Origin: Geodermatophilus arenarius
Lineage (GTDB): Bacteria; Actinomycetota; Actinomycetes; Mycobacteriales; Geodermatophilaceae
Assembly: GCF_042654585.1 (NCBI RefSeq)
Contig: NZ_JBHSGR010000004.1
Location: forward strand, 146,333 to 210,332
Direction: 5' to 3'
Length of the DNA stretch: 64,000 bases
The translations under genes and the position numbers were made by a program. The first letter of the stretch is position 1, and each line of letters opens with the position of its first letter. Below, one piece after another: positions 52,420 through 60,549 of the stretch. The notes under the pieces were generated by a model. That model saw only the letters and a program-made list of their open reading frames with translations. It made no database searches and was not told where the DNA came from.

Positions 52420-53391
52420 ATGAGCAACACCGAGCCCCGCCCCACCCCGCGCGAGGTGGGTGGCCTGGACGGCACGGCCGCCGGTCCGGCCCTCGACCTG
52501 CTGCCCGCCAAGGAGGTGCCGCTGGGGGAGAACACCGTCGTCCGGCGGCTGCTGCCGACTCTCGGCCGCCGGATGGTCGGCGCCTGGGCGTTCGTCGACC
52601 ACTACGGCCCCGACGACGTCGCGGCGACCTCCGGCATGCAGGTGACCCCGCACCCGCACACCGGGCTGCAGACGGTGTCCTGGCTGCTCCAGGGCACCGT
52701 GCACCACCGCGACTCGCTCGGCAGCGACGTCACCTTCGGCCCCGGCCAGCTCGCGCTCATGACCGCCGGGCACGGCATCGCGCACTCCGAGCAGTCGCCG
52801 GTGCCGCACCCGCGGTTCCTGCACGGCGCCCAGCTGTGGGTGGCGCTGCCCGACGCCACCCGCGACACCGCGCCTGCCTTCGAGCACCACGCGACGCTGC
52901 CCGGGTTCACCTCCGACGGGCTGACCGCGACGGTGCTCATGGGCGGGTTCGGCGGCGCGGTGTCGCCGGGCACCGCGCACACGCCGATCGTCGGCGTCGA
53001 CCTGGACCTGGCCGCGGGCGCCGACGTCGAGGTGCCGCTGGAGCCGGACTTCGAGCACGCGCTCCTCGGCGCCTCGGGCGGGGCCGACGTCGAGGGCGCG
53101 CCGCTGGCGCACGGGGCGATGGTCTACCTGGGCACCGGCCGGCGGTCGGTGCGGATCCGGACCGAGGCGGCCACGAGGCTGCTGCTGCTCGGCGGCGAGC
53201 CGTTCGAGGAGCGGCTGGTCATGTGGTGGAACTTCGTCGGCCGCTCCGGCGAGGAGATCGCCGAGTACGCCGAGCGGTGGAACGACGGCGACCCGCGGTT
53301 CGGCGTCGTCGCCGGGTTCGACGAGGACCAGCGGCAGCTCGCGCCGGCGCTGCCGCCGGTGCCGCTCAAGGCCCGGGGGCGGGTCCGGTGA
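52420..53391 (+). CDS. Pirin-family protein, second
   Basis: The 323-residue protein has WAFVDHYGPDDV, PHPHTGLQTVSWLLQGTVHH, RDSLGSDVTFGPGQLALMTA, GHGIAHSEQSP and GAQLWVALPDATRD, the four-residue metal site and pirin signature, plus a C-terminal cupin with EERLVMWWNFVGRSGEEIAE. It differs from the first pirin of this group. ATG 52420 follows GGAGG by 7 bases. Its TGA overlaps the GTG of the next gene. Confidence 0.92.
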   Translation: MSNTEPRPTPREVGGLDGTAAGPALDLLPAKEVPLGENTVVRRLLPTLGRRMVGAWAFVDHYGPDDVAATSGMQVTPHPHTGLQTVSWLLQGTVHHRDSLGSDVTFGPGQLALMTAGHGIAHSEQSPVPHPRFLHGAQLWVALPDATRDTAPAFEHHATLPGFTSDGLTATVLMGGFGGAVSPGTAHTPIVGVDLDLAAGADVEVPLEPDFEHALLGASGGADVEGAPLAHGAMVYLGTGRRSVRIRTEAATRLLLLGGEPFEERLVMWWNFVGRSGEEIAEYAERWNDGDPRFGVVAGFDEDQRQLAPALPPVPLKARGRVR

Positions 53392-53816
53392 CCGCCGACG
53401 AGCGGCACCTGGCCTTCGTGGCGGAGCACCACATGGGCGTGCTGGCCACGGTCAAGCGCGACGGGCGGCCCCAGGTGTCCACCGTCGGCTACGCCTACGA
53501 CCCGGAGCGGCGGCTGTTCCGGATCTCGGTGACCGCGGACCGGGCCAAGACGCGCAACCTCCGGGCCGACCCGCGGCTCACCCTGCACGTGACCTCGCGC
53601 GACCTCTGGTCGTGGGTGGCCGTCGAGGGCACCGCGGAGCTCACCCCGGTCGCCGCCGACCCGCACGACGCCACGGTGGAGGAGCTCGTCGCCTACTACC
53701 GCGGCATCTCCGAGGAACACGAGGACTGGGACGACTACCGCCGGGCGATGGTGGCCGAGCGGCGCCTGGTCGTCCGGTTCACCCCCGAGCACACCTACGG
53801 CCAGCTGCCCGGCTGA
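53388..53816 (+). CDS. PPOX-class F420/FMN-dependent oxidoreductase-like protein
   Basis: The 142-residue split-barrel protein has HHMGVLATVKRDGRPQVSTV, TADRAKTRNLRADPRLTLHV and RLVVRFTPEHTYG, the layout of pyridoxamine-5'-phosphate-oxidase-like enzymes of the actinobacterial PPOX/F420 group. The cofactor cannot be decided from sequence alone. Substrate unknown. GTG 53388 overlaps the pirin stop (GTGA), linking it to that operon. A hairpin follows. Confidence 0.88.
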   Translation: MTADERHLAFVAEHHMGVLATVKRDGRPQVSTVGYAYDPERRLFRISVTADRAKTRNLRADPRLTLHVTSRDLWSWVAVEGTAELTPVAADPHDATVEELVAYYRGISEEHEDWDDYRRAMVAERRLVVRFTPEHTYGQLPG

Positions 53817-53836
53817 CCCGGGCTGACGCGCCCGGC

Positions 53837-53859
53837 GGCTCCTCCGGCAGGGAGGAGCC
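53837..53859 (+). terminator. Terminator hairpin after the pirin operon
   Basis: GGCTCCTCC (53837-53845) pairs with GGAGGAGCC (53851-53859) around five bases, 20 bases past the oxidoreductase stop. The rest of the 128-base gap has no clear signal. Confidence 0.65.
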
Positions 53860-53944
53860 GGTTGCCGCCCTCCGGCGCGCCGGGGACGACCCGCCGGGCC
53901 GCCGAGCCTCCCGTGCACCTCCGCGGACGTATGCGGGAGCCGCG

Positions 53945-56020
53945 TCAGAAGCGGCCGCCGCCGCTGCGGCCGCGGCTGCGCGAGCCGCCGAAGCTGCCGC
54001 CCCGCGGCCGCCCGCCACCGCTCCCCAGGCCACCGCTCCCCAGGCCACCACCGAAGCCACCGCCGAGCCCCCCGCCCCCGTGGCCCCGGCCGTGCCCGCC
54101 GCCGAAGCCGCCGGCCAGGATGCCGCCGAGCACGAGGCTGCCGAGGTCGACGCCGCCCCGCCCGCCGCCGTACCCCGGCGCGTACCCCGGCCCGTAGCCG
54201 CCGCCGTAGCCGCCGCCGTACCCGCCGCCGTAGCCCGAGGACCACGTGGCGACGTCGGACTGCGCGAGCTGCAGCGCCGACTGCGCGAGCTGGTCGGCCA
54301 GCTGCGCCTCCCGCAGCGCGCCCTCGGGGTCGGTGCGCCCGGTGCCGACGGCGGCGTCGAGGTGGCGCTGCGCCTCGGCCAGCCGCGTGCGGGCCTCGGG
54401 GCCGACCGCGCCGCGCCGGGTGGCGACGAAGTCCGCCGCGGCGGCCACCGCCGAGCGGGCCCGCAGCAGCGTCTGGTCCAGCGCCGCGGCCGCCCGGCGG
54501 GCCCGGGTCTGCGCGTCCCGGGCGACGGCGAGCGCCTGCTCCAGCGCGACGTCGGCCTCCTCCAGCCTTCGCAGCGCGGTGAGCGGGTCGGGCAGCGCGC
54601 CGTCGCCGGAGCCCATGGCCTCCTCCGCCGCGGCGAGCCCCGTCTCGGCCCGGGCCACCTGCGGCCGCAGCCCGCCGGCGTTCCCGGAGGCCACCAGGGC
54701 GCGGGCCTCGGCGAGGTCCTCCTCGGTCTCGGCGCGGACGGCGGGCAGCCGGGCGGCGGCCTCCTCGAGGTCGCGCTCGAGCCGGGCGACGGCGTCGAGC
54801 AGCGTGCCGACCTGGGCCACCGCGTCCTCGGCCGCCCGCAGGTCGCCCACCGCCTCGCCGGAGCGGCCGGCGTCGAGCGCGGCCCGGGCCTCGGCGACCT
54901 CCTGCTCGGCGGCGGCCAGCCGCGCGCGGGCCTGGTCGAGGTTGTCGGCCACCGGCGCCAGCGCGGACGCCGCGTACCGCCGCTGCAGCCGGGTCATCCG
55001 CTGCTCGTCCTGCGGCAGCCGGCCGTGCAGCGCGGTGATCCGCGGGCCCAGCGCCTCCAGCGCCTGCGGGGCGGTGCGCTCGAGGTCGCGCAGCTGCTCG
55101 AAGGCCTGCGCCTGCTCGTCGAGCCGGGCGTCGGCGGCCGCGGTGAGCTGCAGGATCTCGCCCAGGATCCGCCGCCGCGCCGGCTCGTCCTCCGGGACCT
55201 CGTCGTCGAGCTGCTGGCGCAGCGTGAAGGCGCGGGTGAGCTCCTGCCGCGACTGCCCCAGCGCCTCGGTGAACCCGGCGACGGCGGCCTCCCCGTACTG
55301 CAGCCGGGCGAAGTCCAGGTCCAGCTGGGAGGTCTTCACCGCCTCGTCGAGGTCGAGCAGCGCGGCGCCGGCCCGGCCCTGCAGCTCCTCGGTGGGCACA
55401 CCGGCGTTCGGGTCGGGCCGCTCGATCCGCGTCGTCGGCGGCGGCGTCCCCTGCCGGCGGCGCCGCGAGCGCGCCACCAGGTAGGCACCTCCGCCGACGA
55501 CGGCGACCCCTCCGACGACGGCGGCGGTGACGGCCCCCGAGCCACCGTCGGAGCCGGAGCCCGCCGGGTCGCCGACGCCCTCGGCGAAGGCCACCCCGGC
55601 GCCGGCCCAGTCGTCGGCGCCGAGCTCGGGCTCGACGTCGCGCGCGAGGAACTCCTCGACCTCCGCGTCCGTCTGCGGGAACGCGTCGTCGACCCAGTAG
55701 CCGTAGCGCCGGTCGTCCACCGCGACGGCGAACAGCACGTCGGTCGACCCGAGTCCGGACGCCTCCGCGGTGGCCTGCGCCCACGCCCCCTGGTCGATGC
55801 CGTCGAAGCTGGCCACGTAGACGACGAACGCCTGCGTGCCGTCCTCGGCCTGCCGCTCGTCGACCGCCTGCTGCACCTGCGCGAGTCCCCCGGAGCCGAG
55901 CACGCCGGCGCGGTCGGTCACCTCGTCGGGGACGTCGAAGGGCGGCTCGGCCAGCGCCGGGCTGCCGCCGGCGACCAGGACCGCGGCCGTGACTGCGAGG
56001 ACCCCCATCAGCCGGCGCAC
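53945..56020 (-). CDS. TPM-domain membrane protein with coiled coil and Gly-rich tail
   Basis: The 691-residue protein starts VRRLMGVLAVTAAVLVAGGS followed by PALA (signal peptide), then a TPM domain outside the membrane (about 25-160; VTDRAGVLGSGGLAQVQQAV, DDAFPQTDAEVEEFLARDVE), one membrane helix (AVTAAVVGGVAVVGGGAYLV, about 170-190), and a cytosolic part of long charged coiled coils (about 240-580). The C-terminus is a Gly/Tyr repeat (YGGGYGGGYGGGYG) and a Gly/Arg/Ser region ending RSGGGRF. TPM proteins are linked to photosystem repair in plants and are of unknown role here. GTG 56020 has a TAGGGT hexamer 8 bases upstream. Confidence 0.88.
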   Translation of the reverse strand: MRRLMGVLAVTAAVLVAGGSPALAEPPFDVPDEVTDRAGVLGSGGLAQVQQAVDERQAEDGTQAFVVYVASFDGIDQGAWAQATAEASGLGSTDVLFAVAVDDRRYGYWVDDAFPQTDAEVEEFLARDVEPELGADDWAGAGVAFAEGVGDPAGSGSDGGSGAVTAAVVGGVAVVGGGAYLVARSRRRRQGTPPPTTRIERPDPNAGVPTEELQGRAGAALLDLDEAVKTSQLDLDFARLQYGEAAVAGFTEALGQSRQELTRAFTLRQQLDDEVPEDEPARRRILGEILQLTAAADARLDEQAQAFEQLRDLERTAPQALEALGPRITALHGRLPQDEQRMTRLQRRYAASALAPVADNLDQARARLAAAEQEVAEARAALDAGRSGEAVGDLRAAEDAVAQVGTLLDAVARLERDLEEAAARLPAVRAETEEDLAEARALVASGNAGGLRPQVARAETGLAAAEEAMGSGDGALPDPLTALRRLEEADVALEQALAVARDAQTRARRAAAALDQTLLRARSAVAAAADFVATRRGAVGPEARTRLAEAQRHLDAAVGTGRTDPEGALREAQLADQLAQSALQLAQSDVATWSSGYGGGYGGGYGGGYGPGYAPGYGGGRGGVDLGSLVLGGILAGGFGGGHGRGHGGGGLGGGFGGGLGSGGLGSGGGRPRGGSFGGSRSRGRSGGGRF

Positions 56021-56027
56021 GGTCCCG

Positions 56028-56033
56028 ACCCTA
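56028..56033 (-). promoter_or_regulatory. Candidate leaderless -10 (TAGGGT) of the TPM gene
   Basis: Minus-strand hexamer at exact 8-base spacing to GTG 56020. It fixes the start at the signal peptide. Confidence 0.5.
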
Positions 56034-56119
56034 GGTGGGCGCCTCCCTTTCGGCGGGATGGGACGGGCACGACCGGGTAGGGGGCGGTCGACCGAGTCCC
56101 GACCCGAGGAGGACCACCC

Positions 56120-56479
56120 GTGAGCGAGACCGACCGCATCCCCGCCGACCGGCTGCCCCCGGGGACGGTGGGCCGGGCCGGGAGGTGGGCGGTGGGCAAC
56201 CGCGACGGCGAGTACTTCGCCGTGTCCCGCCGCTGCCGCCACCAGCTCGCCGACCTCTCCGAGGGGTCCCTCGACGAGGACGGCTGCCTGGTCTGCCCGT
56301 GGCACCAGAGCCGGTTCGACGTGCGCACCGGCGAGATGGTCGAGGGCCCGCGCGGCTTCCTCGGCTACCACGGGCCCACGCCGGGCTACACCCAGTTCGT
56401 CCGGGGCTACGCGAAGGTGCTGCGGCTGCGGGTGAAGCGGGCGCTGCGCCGCGGCGACGACGTCGTCGTGGAGGACTGA
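56120..56479 (+). CDS. Rieske [2Fe-2S] ferredoxin-like protein
   Basis: The 119-residue protein has the Rieske ligands as CRH (39-41) and CPWH (59-62), with the usual spacing, and GEYFAVSRRCRHQLADLSEG. There is no signal peptide or oxygenase domain, so it is a soluble electron carrier or a domain partner. The basic C-terminus (LRLRVKRALRRGDD) is unusual. GTG 56120 has GAGGAGG upstream. Adjacent genes on both sides are on the other strand; its redox partner is not in this window. Confidence 0.9.
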   Translation: MSETDRIPADRLPPGTVGRAGRWAVGNRDGEYFAVSRRCRHQLADLSEGSLDEDGCLVCPWHQSRFDVRTGEMVEGPRGFLGYHGPTPGYTQFVRGYAKVLRLRVKRALRRGDDVVVED

Positions 56480-56493
56480 GGCACGGGGAGCGA

Positions 56494-56524
56494 TCCCCAC
56501 GTCCCGGCGGCCGGGACGTGGGGA
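56494..56524 (+). terminator. Terminator hairpin after the Rieske gene
   Basis: TCCCCACGTCCCGGC (56494-56508) pairs with GCCGGGACGTGGGGA (56510-56524), 15 bases past the stop. Confidence 0.75.
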
Positions 56525-56586
56525 CGGCCCTCCTGCAGGGCGCCGCCGCGAGCCTGGGAGCGGCCGGGGGCAGCAGGGTCCTCCGG
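56525..56586 (-). repeat. Stop-anchored intergenic repeat, copy C
   Basis: On the minus strand it starts two bases after the TAG of the ABC ATPase gene with GGAGGACCCTGCTGCC, continues CTCCCAGGCTCGCGGCGGC and ends CCCTGCAGGAGGGCC. It is less exact than copies A and B but has the same order of blocks. Confidence 0.75.
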
Positions 56587-58296
56587 CTACGCCCGGCTCA
56601 GCTCCTGCCAGGTGGCCCGGCGGACGGCCTGCTCGGCGGGGTCGGGGACGGGCAGCGACGCCAGCAGTCGCTGCGTGTACGGGTGCTGCGGCGCGCCGAG
56701 CACCTGCTCCCCGGTGCCCTCCTCGACCAGCCGGCCGCGGTAGAGCACGGCGATCCGGTCGGCCAGCAGGTCGACGACGGCGAGGTCGTGGCTGATGAAC
56801 AGCGCCGCGAAGCCCAGCTCGCGCTGCAGCTCCGCGAACAGCTCCAGCACCCGGGCCTGCACCGAGACGTCCAGCGCCGAGGTCGGCTCGTCGGCGATGA
56901 GCAGCTCGGGGTCCAACGCCAGTGCACGTGCCAGGCTGGCCCGCTGGCGCTGCCCGCCCGACAGCTCGTGCGGGTAGCGGTCGCCGAACGCCCGCGGCAG
57001 CTGCACCGCCTCGAGCAGCTCGTCGACCCGGCCGCGCGCCTCGTGGGCGTCACCGGCGCGGCCGTGCACGACCAGCGGTTCGGCGACGGCGTCGGCCACG
57101 GTCAGCAGCGGGTTGAAGCTGGAGGCGGGGTCCTGGAAGACGAACCCGATGCGCTCGCGGACCGGCCGGAAGCGCTTCTCCTTGACGCCGTTCATCTCGG
57201 TGCCGAGCACCGACAGGGACCCGCCGGTCACCCTCGTCAGGCCGGCGATGGCCCGCCCGATCGTCGTCTTGCCGCTGCCGCTCTCCCCCACCAGGCCGAG
57301 CACCTCGCCCGGGCGGATGGCGAACGAGACGCCGTCGACGGCGGTGAAGTCCGGCCGGCGCAGCCGGCCGGGGTAGACGATCCGCAGGTCGCGCGCCTGC
57401 ACGACCGGCGCGGCGGTCTCCCAGCCGGCCGGGCGCGCGGCGGCGCGCTCCGCCGTCCGCACCCGGCCCTGGCCGAGGCGCGGCACCGAGCCGAGCAGCT
57501 GGCGGGTGTACTCCTCGCGCGGGGCGGAGAACAGCGTCCGGACGTCGGCCTGCTCGACGACCCGGCCCTGGTACATGACCGCCACCCGGTCGGCGAGGTC
57601 GGCCACCACGCCCATGTTGTGGGTGATCAGCACGATCGCGGCGCCGAACTCGTCGCGGCAGCGGCGCAGCAGGTCGAGGATCTCGGCCTGCACGGTGACG
57701 TCGAGGGCCGTCGTCGGCTCGTCGGCGATGATCACGCCCGGGTCGAGGACCAGCGCCTGGGCGATGACGATGCGCTGCTTCTGGCCGCCGGAGAACTGGT
57801 GCGGGTAGTGGTCCACCCGCGTCTCCGGGTCGGGGATGCCCACGCGCCGCAGCACGTCGACGGCCTTGGCACGGGCCTCCTTGCGGGACAGCCGGCCGTG
57901 CGCCCGCAGCCCCTCGGCGATCTGCCAGCCGACCGGGTAGACGGGGTTGAGCGCGGTCGAGGGCTCCTGGAAGACCATCGCCGCGTCCCGGCCGCGCACC
58001 TCGCCGAGCCCGGACCGGGACAGCGTGACGACGTCGTGCGCGTCGCTGCCGTCCTTGCGGGTGAGCAGCACCGCGCCGCGGGTGGTCGCGGTCTCCGGCA
58101 GCAGCCCCAGGATGCTGCGCGCGGTCACGGTCTTGCCGCTGCCGCTCTCCCCCACGATCGCCAGCACCTCGCCGGCGGCCACCGACAGGCTCACGTCCTG
58201 CACCGCGGCGACGGTGCCGGCATCGGTGGCGAAGGAGACCGACAGGTCCTGGATGTCGACGACGGGCTCGCCGCCGACGGGCAGGGTGGTGCTCAC
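56587..58296 (-). CDS. Oligo/dipeptide ABC transporter, fused ATP-binding subunits (DppD-DppF)
   Basis: The 569-residue protein carries two ATPase domains of the peptide/nickel importer family: GESGSGKTVTARSILGLLP and GESGSGKTTIGRAIAGL as Walker A, QFSGGQKQRIVIAQAL and LSGGQRQRASLARALAL as signatures, IIADEPTTALDV and LIADEPTSALDV as Walker B. The C-terminal QHPYTQRLLASLP of each half is the oligopeptide-type extension. A single chain replaces the usual OppD and OppF pair. GTG 58296 overlaps the permease stop. Last gene of the operon; followed by repeat C. Confidence 0.95.
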   Translation of the reverse strand: MSTTLPVGGEPVVDIQDLSVSFATDAGTVAAVQDVSLSVAAGEVLAIVGESGSGKTVTARSILGLLPETATTRGAVLLTRKDGSDAHDVVTLSRSGLGEVRGRDAAMVFQEPSTALNPVYPVGWQIAEGLRAHGRLSRKEARAKAVDVLRRVGIPDPETRVDHYPHQFSGGQKQRIVIAQALVLDPGVIIADEPTTALDVTVQAEILDLLRRCRDEFGAAIVLITHNMGVVADLADRVAVMYQGRVVEQADVRTLFSAPREEYTRQLLGSVPRLGQGRVRTAERAAARPAGWETAAPVVQARDLRIVYPGRLRRPDFTAVDGVSFAIRPGEVLGLVGESGSGKTTIGRAIAGLTRVTGGSLSVLGTEMNGVKEKRFRPVRERIGFVFQDPASSFNPLLTVADAVAEPLVVHGRAGDAHEARGRVDELLEAVQLPRAFGDRYPHELSGGQRQRASLARALALDPELLIADEPTSALDVSVQARVLELFAELQRELGFAALFISHDLAVVDLLADRIAVLYRGRLVEEGTGEQVLGAPQHPYTQRLLASLPVPDPAEQAVRRATWQELSRA

Positions 58297-59312
58297 CGGA
58301 CCTCCTCGATGCCGGCCAGGCCGGCCGGACCCGCACCGAGCACGCCGCCCGGCACCACGGACACCTCGCCGGTCTCCCCGGACTCGGCGGCCCGGCGGCT
58401 GCGCAGCCGCGGGTCGGCCAGGTCGTTGAGGCTCTCGCCGACGAGGGTGAGGCCGAGGACCACCAGGACGATGGCCAGGCCGGGGAACACCGACGTCCAC
58501 CAGATGCCGCTGGTGACGTCGGAGAGCGCGCGGTTGAGGTCGAAGCCCCACTCCGCGGCGGCGGTCTGCTCGATGCCGAACCCGAGGAAGCCCAGGCCGG
58601 CGAGGGTGAGGATCGCCTCGGAGGCGTTGAGCGTGAGGATCAGCGGCAGCGTGCGGGTGGCGTTGCGCAGCACGTGCCGGGTCATGATCCGCCAGTGGCC
58701 GGCCCCGATGACCTTCGCCGACTCGACGAACGCCTCGGCCTTGATCCGCACCACCTCGGCCCGCACCACGCGGAAGTACTGCGGGATGAAGATGACGGTG
58801 ATCGACAGCGCCGCGGCCAGGATGCCGCCCCACAGGCTCGACTGCCCACCGCTGATCACGATCGCCACGACGATGGCGAGCAGCAGCGACGGGAAGGCGT
58901 AGATGGCGTCGCAGACGACGACGAGCACCCGGTCGACCCAGCCGCCGAAGTAGCCCGACACCAGTCCGAGCAGCACGCCGACGAAGATCGACAGCACCAC
59001 GGCGACGACCACGACGAGCAGCGCCGTCCGGGTGCCGTGGACGACCCGCGACAGGACGTCGTAGCCGCCGACGGTGGTGCCGAGCAGGTGGTCACCCGAC
59101 GGGGGCCGCTGGGCGCCGAACGAGCCGGACCCGTCGCGCAGCTGGCTGAAGCCGTACGGGGAGATGACGTCGGCGAGCAGCGCGGTGAGCAGGAAGAGCC
59201 CGGTCAGCACGAGGCCCGCGACGAGCATGCCGCGCTGCAGCCCGACGCTCTGGCGCAACTGGCGGACCAGCGGCAGCCCGCGCTTGCGCCGCGGGGTCAC
59301 GGTGGTGGCCAT
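58293..59312 (-). CDS. Peptide ABC transporter permease (DppC type)
   Basis: The 339-residue permease has about six helices. The region HLLGTTVGGYDVLSRVVHGT is typical of the OppC/DppC N-terminus, and EAFVESAKVIGAGHWRIMTR carries the EAA loop that contacts the ATPase. LTLAGLGFLGFGIEQTAAAE is the family's conserved segment. ATG 59312 shares its first base with the dppB stop. An Ala/Gly-rich C-terminal tail is present. Confidence 0.94.
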   Translation of the reverse strand: MATTVTPRRKRGLPLVRQLRQSVGLQRGMLVAGLVLTGLFLLTALLADVISPYGFSQLRDGSGSFGAQRPPSGDHLLGTTVGGYDVLSRVVHGTRTALLVVVVAVVLSIFVGVLLGLVSGYFGGWVDRVLVVVCDAIYAFPSLLLAIVVAIVISGGQSSLWGGILAAALSITVIFIPQYFRVVRAEVVRIKAEAFVESAKVIGAGHWRIMTRHVLRNATRTLPLILTLNASEAILTLAGLGFLGFGIEQTAAAEWGFDLNRALSDVTSGIWWTSVFPGLAIVLVVLGLTLVGESLNDLADPRLRSRRAAESGETGEVSVVPGGVLGAGPAGLAGIEEVR

Positions 59313-60418
59313 CAGTACCTCACTCGCGGGTCGATCAGCGCCGCGATCACGTCGACGACGAAGTTGGTCACGGCGACGATGACGGCCAGCAGCACGACCA
59401 TGCCCTGGACGGCGACGAAGTCCCGGGCCTGCAGGTACTGCACCAGCTGGAAGCCCAGGCCCTTCCACTCGAACGTCGTCTCGGTGAGGACCGCGCCGCC
59501 GAGCAGCAGCGCGATCTGCAGGCCCATGACGGTGACGATCGGGATGAGCGCCGGCCGGTAGGCGTGCTTGCGCAGCAGCCGGCGCTCGCTGACGCCGCGC
59601 GAGCGGGCGGCCTCGACGTAGCCCATGCCCAGCGTCCCGATCACGTTGGTGCGGACCAGCCGGAGGAAGACGCCGGCGGTGAGCAGGCCGAGCGCGACCG
59701 CGGGCAGGACGGCGTGCTCGAGCACGTCGCGGACGACCTCGCCGTTGCCGGTGCGGATCGCGTCGACCAGGTAGATGCCGGTCGGGTCGTCGACACCGGT
59801 CTGGATGAGGATCTCGCTGCGGGTGGAGGCCCGGCCGGCGACCGGGAGCCAGCCCAGGCCGCTGGCGAAGACCAGCTTGAGCAGCATGCCGGCGAAGAAG
59901 ACCGGCGTCGCGTAGCAGAAGATCGCGAACACGCGCAGGACGGCGTCGGGCCAGCGGTCGCGGGCGTAGGCGGCGAAGCGGCCGAGCGGCACGCCGACGA
60001 CGAACGCGACGAGCAGCGCGTAGACGGCCAGCTCCAGCGTCGCGGTACCGAACTCGGTGAGCACCTCGAGCACCGGGCGCCGGTCGGAGAGGGTCGTGCC
60101 GAAGTCCAGGCGGACCAGGTCCCCGAGGAACTCGCCGTACTGCACCAGCAGGGGGCGGTCGTAGCCGGCCTCGCGCACGCGCTGGGCCAGTTCGTCGGCG
60201 GGCAGGCGGCCGCCGAGCGCGGCGGTGATCGGGTCGCCGGTGGACCGCATGAGGAAGAAGACCGTCGTCACGAGGACGAAGACGGTCGGGATGATCAGCA
60301 GGAACCGGATCAGCAGGTAGCTGCCCAGCCCGCCACCGCCGCGGCGCCGGCGTCCGCCGGCGGGGGCGGCGTCGGCCTCGGGGCCGGTGCCGGTGAGCTC
60401 GGTCGTGGTGGTGGTCAT
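59312..60418 (-). CDS. Peptide ABC transporter permease (DppB type)
   Basis: The 368-residue permease has a charged Gly/Arg-rich N-terminus, then IRFLLIIPTVFVLVTTVFFL, DRPLLVQYGEFLGDLVRLDF and GTTLSDRRPVLE, all typical of OppB/DppB, and YVEAARSRGVSERRLLRKHA as the EAA loop. The C-terminal YLQARDFVAVQGMVVLLAVI is conserved. ATG 60418. It is 132 bases from the binding-protein gene, with a strong hairpin between. Confidence 0.94.
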   Translation of the reverse strand: MTTTTTELTGTGPEADAAPAGGRRRRGGGGLGSYLLIRFLLIIPTVFVLVTTVFFLMRSTGDPITAALGGRLPADELAQRVREAGYDRPLLVQYGEFLGDLVRLDFGTTLSDRRPVLEVLTEFGTATLELAVYALLVAFVVGVPLGRFAAYARDRWPDAVLRVFAIFCYATPVFFAGMLLKLVFASGLGWLPVAGRASTRSEILIQTGVDDPTGIYLVDAIRTGNGEVVRDVLEHAVLPAVALGLLTAGVFLRLVRTNVIGTLGMGYVEAARSRGVSERRLLRKHAYRPALIPIVTVMGLQIALLLGGAVLTETTFEWKGLGFQLVQYLQARDFVAVQGMVVLLAVIVAVTNFVVDVIAALIDPRVRY

Positions 60419-60489
60419 GTCTCCTGCTCGTTCAGGTCCGGTGAGGACCGGTGCCGGGTCCCGGTCACATGGTCCGCCTCACACGGGTC

Positions 60490-60528
60490 GGCCCCGGGTG
60501 GCCTCCGTTCGGGAGGCCACCCGGGGCC
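60490..60528 (-). terminator. Hairpin between binding-protein and permease genes
   Basis: Perfect 17-bp arms (60490-60506 and 60512-60528) with a GTTCG loop, 22 bases after the binding-protein stop. It would leave more binding-protein than permease mRNA, by partial termination or by protecting the 3' end. Confidence 0.75.
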
Positions 60529-60549
60529 GGGGTCGTCCGCCTGCCCGCG

